Origin: an uncultured Spirochaetia bacterium
Lineage (GTDB): Bacteria > Spirochaetota > Spirochaetia > SZUA-6 > Bin103
DNA: 64,000 bases
Direction of reading: 5' to 3'
NCBI GenBank assembly: GCA_958296075.1
Contig: CATQHW010000004.1
Location: 1-64,000, forward strand
Made by a program: the position numbers and the translations under genes. Below the pieces are notes generated by a model, which saw only the letters and a list, made by a program, of their open reading frames with translations, had not been told where the DNA came from and made no database searches. The stretch's first letter is position 1. The number at the start of each line of letters is the position of its first letter. Positions 62,683-64,000 of the stretch are shown in pieces.

Positions 62683-63530
62683 CCGCGCTGCCGCTACTGC
62701 GCGGCTGCCGGCAGGCGATCGCCATCGCCGCGAAGCCGGACTTGGCCAAGGAGATAGCCGGCGCCGCGGCGCGCGGGCGATTCGCCGCGGCGGCGCGCAT
62801 GGCCCTCACCGCGGCCCGTTCGCCCGACCTGGGGGCGGAAAAGATCATCTCCCGGAAATATCGCTATGTCTGGCTGTGCGTTCCCAAGGTCGCGTCGCGC
62901 AGCATCATGGCGGCGTTGCAAGGCAGCGCGCCGGATAACGAGATATTCACCGGCAAGAGCGCGGTCGAGCTCTTCGCACTGCGTCCGGAAGCGCGCGACT
63001 ATTACAGTTTTGCCTTCGTCAGGAACCCGTACACCCGGGCGCTTTCTTTCTACTCCGACCTGCATTTCGCGCACCGCCGCTATGCGGAAGCCGCGGCGTG
63101 CCGCAGAAAGAAAGAGCATGCCGCACGCTTCTTCAAGCGCTTCTACGGGCTGGCCGAGACCGGCAGCTTCGACGACTTCTGCCGGTGGCTGAGTACGCCC
63201 TGGGCTTCGGATGCGGTCGCCGACCGCCACTTTCTGTCGCAATACCTGCAGATACGCCTCGACGGAGGGCGCCGGCCCGACTTCGTCGGCCGCTTCGAGC
63301 ACCTCGACGCCGACTTCGCCCGCGTCGCCGGGCAGCTCGGCTTGCCGGTGCCGGCGCTGCCCTTGTTGCACACCATGGCGGGCTGGCGGACGACGCCGGC
63401 TGCCTTGCAGGCTGCCAGAGCCGCCATGAGCCCGCACCTTACCGAACGCAACAAGGCGTTGCTCCGCACGCGGTACGCGCACGACTTCGATCTGGGAGAC
63501 TGGAGTCGTCCCGACAGCGGGCCGCTCTGA
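62679..63530 (+). CDS. Carbohydrate sulfotransferase (sulfotransferase family 2)
   Basis: The 283-aa protein has both PAPS-binding motifs of carbohydrate sulfotransferases: VPKVASRS at residues 68-75 (5'-phosphosulfate loop) and FVRNPYTRALSFYSD at 113-127 (3'-phosphate loop). Such enzymes move sulfate from PAPS onto a sugar. Being last in the coupled glycosyltransferase operon, it probably sulfates the glycan built upstream. ATG 62679 overlaps the preceding stop. Confidence 0.87.
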   Translation: MTALPLLRGCRQAIAIAAKPDLAKEIAGAAARGRFAAAARMALTAARSPDLGAEKIISRKYRYVWLCVPKVASRSIMAALQGSAPDNEIFTGKSAVELFALRPEARDYYSFAFVRNPYTRALSFYSDLHFAHRRYAEAAACRRKKEHAARFFKRFYGLAETGSFDDFCRWLSTPWASDAVADRHFLSQYLQIRLDGGRRPDFVGRFEHLDADFARVAGQLGLPVPALPLLHTMAGWRTTPAALQAARAAMSPHLTERNKALLRTRYAHDFDLGDWSRPDSGPL

Positions 63531-63651
63531 GGCTCGTTTGCGACCGGTCTCGCCGGCCCGCATCACCGCAGGCCGCACCGGCGAACGGCTATCAGTCGCC
63601 CTGATTCCGGGCCTCTTTCCATGCATTCGACCTGACGATGCGTTGGGTCCC

Positions 63652-63795
63652 TCAGGCGGGGAGGCCATGCAGGCCCCGCTCGATCACCTCCTCGACCTCT
63701 CGCCCACCCATTTCCGTAAGCGCGACATCGAACGGCGTATGCCCACGCGAATAAATCATACGAGTCGAACGGGCTTTACGGCAACCTGCCGCCAT
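63652..63795 (-). pseudogene. Possible ankyrin-repeat remnant
   Basis: A 47-codon frame reads SRGHTPFDVALTEMGGREV and then EEVIERGL before a stop. The G-HTPFDVAL pattern is like the helix-turn of an ankyrin repeat. It is too short for a functional repeat protein. Nothing else recognisable lies between 63531 and 63884. Confidence 0.35.
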
Positions 63796-63884
63796 CGCCG
63801 GGGTGCGTCAGGCGCGGATCAGGGCTGACTGACTTGACGCGCACTGCCGCCAGAGGCGACCATGGAATCCGGCGAGTACCGGAA

Positions 63885-64000
63885 GTGCAAGACACGGGTG
63901 AACAGGCAGGATGGTTCCGGCGTTTCGCCCCGGCGGCGGTGCGGGAAGTAGGTCGGCCGCGGGCACTGCCGTTGGCGCTGCTGCTCCTGACGATCGCAGC
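63885..64000 (+). CDS. N-terminus of a membrane or exported protein, cut by the right edge
   Basis: From GTG 63885 the frame is open to the edge (38 codons) and reads MQDTGEQAGWFRRFAPAAV, followed by a basic stretch and the hydrophobic segment ALPLALLLLTIA. This looks like the first membrane helix or signal sequence of a protein that continues beyond the window. GTG 63939 is an alternative start. The family cannot be told. Confidence 0.45.
   Translation, partial: MQDTGEQAGWFRRFAPAAVREVGRPRALPLALLLLTIA

Overview
The window is a GC-rich (about 70 %) bacterial chromosome segment whose gene order points to a spirochaete. The division cluster mraZ-rsmH-ftsL-murF-ftsW-ftsQ-ftsA-ftsZ is followed by xerD-dprA-xerC-hslV-hslU and then directly by flagellar genes (fliF, fliO-P-Q-R, flhB, flhA, fliA/whiG). 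Treponema and Borrelia have the same ftsZ/dprA/hslVU-to-flagellar neighbourhood, and the FliF N-terminus resembles spirochaetal FliF. This lineage call comes from gene order and protein character only; no rRNA is present.

Region by region: 1-5340 holds a partial AMP-forming acyl-CoA ligase, a 2-oxoacid dehydrogenase operon (E1 alpha, E1 beta, E2) and a biotin ligase. 5359-11120 has groEL, a hypothetical, and yajC-secD-secF. 11121-17446 has a fused double-domain CDP-alcohol phosphatidyltransferase, tRNA-Ile(GAT), pcm, a DegT-like protein without the PLP lysine, nadK, recN and a DUF1820-like protein. 17602-30024 is the division, recombination and HslVU block, with many 1-4 nt stop/start overlaps. 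30121-37876 is a strikingly reduced flagellar export locus: fliF lacks its collar segment, flhB lacks its autocleaving cytoplasmic domain, flhA has a changed key Asp, and the usual flgB/flgC/fliE, fliG-to-fliN and flhF/flhG genes are absent. 37916-42093 has a class B penicillin-binding protein divergent from two LysM/M23 endopeptidases.

42161-63530 is an accessory surface-glycan island. It has an FAD oxidoreductase, an AAA-ATPase/PD-(D/E)XK protein, and five tandem paralogues (about 2.45 kb each) of a GT39-like membrane glycosyltransferase with a duplicated C-terminal domain. The first paralogue is broken by an IS630-family element, and a HEPN-MNT toxin-antitoxin pair sits before the fifth. 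Two further glycosyltransferases and a carbohydrate sulfotransferase follow, coupled by 4-nt overlaps. Debris of further array copies lies at 42161 and 57315. Nearly identical membrane cores alternate with variable periplasm-facing stretches and mosaic C-termini, which suggests continuing unequal recombination and gene conversion. The right edge holds a possible ankyrin-repeat remnant and the start of another membrane or secreted protein.

The two signals most worth attention are the collapsed flagellar export gate and the mosaic GT39 array.
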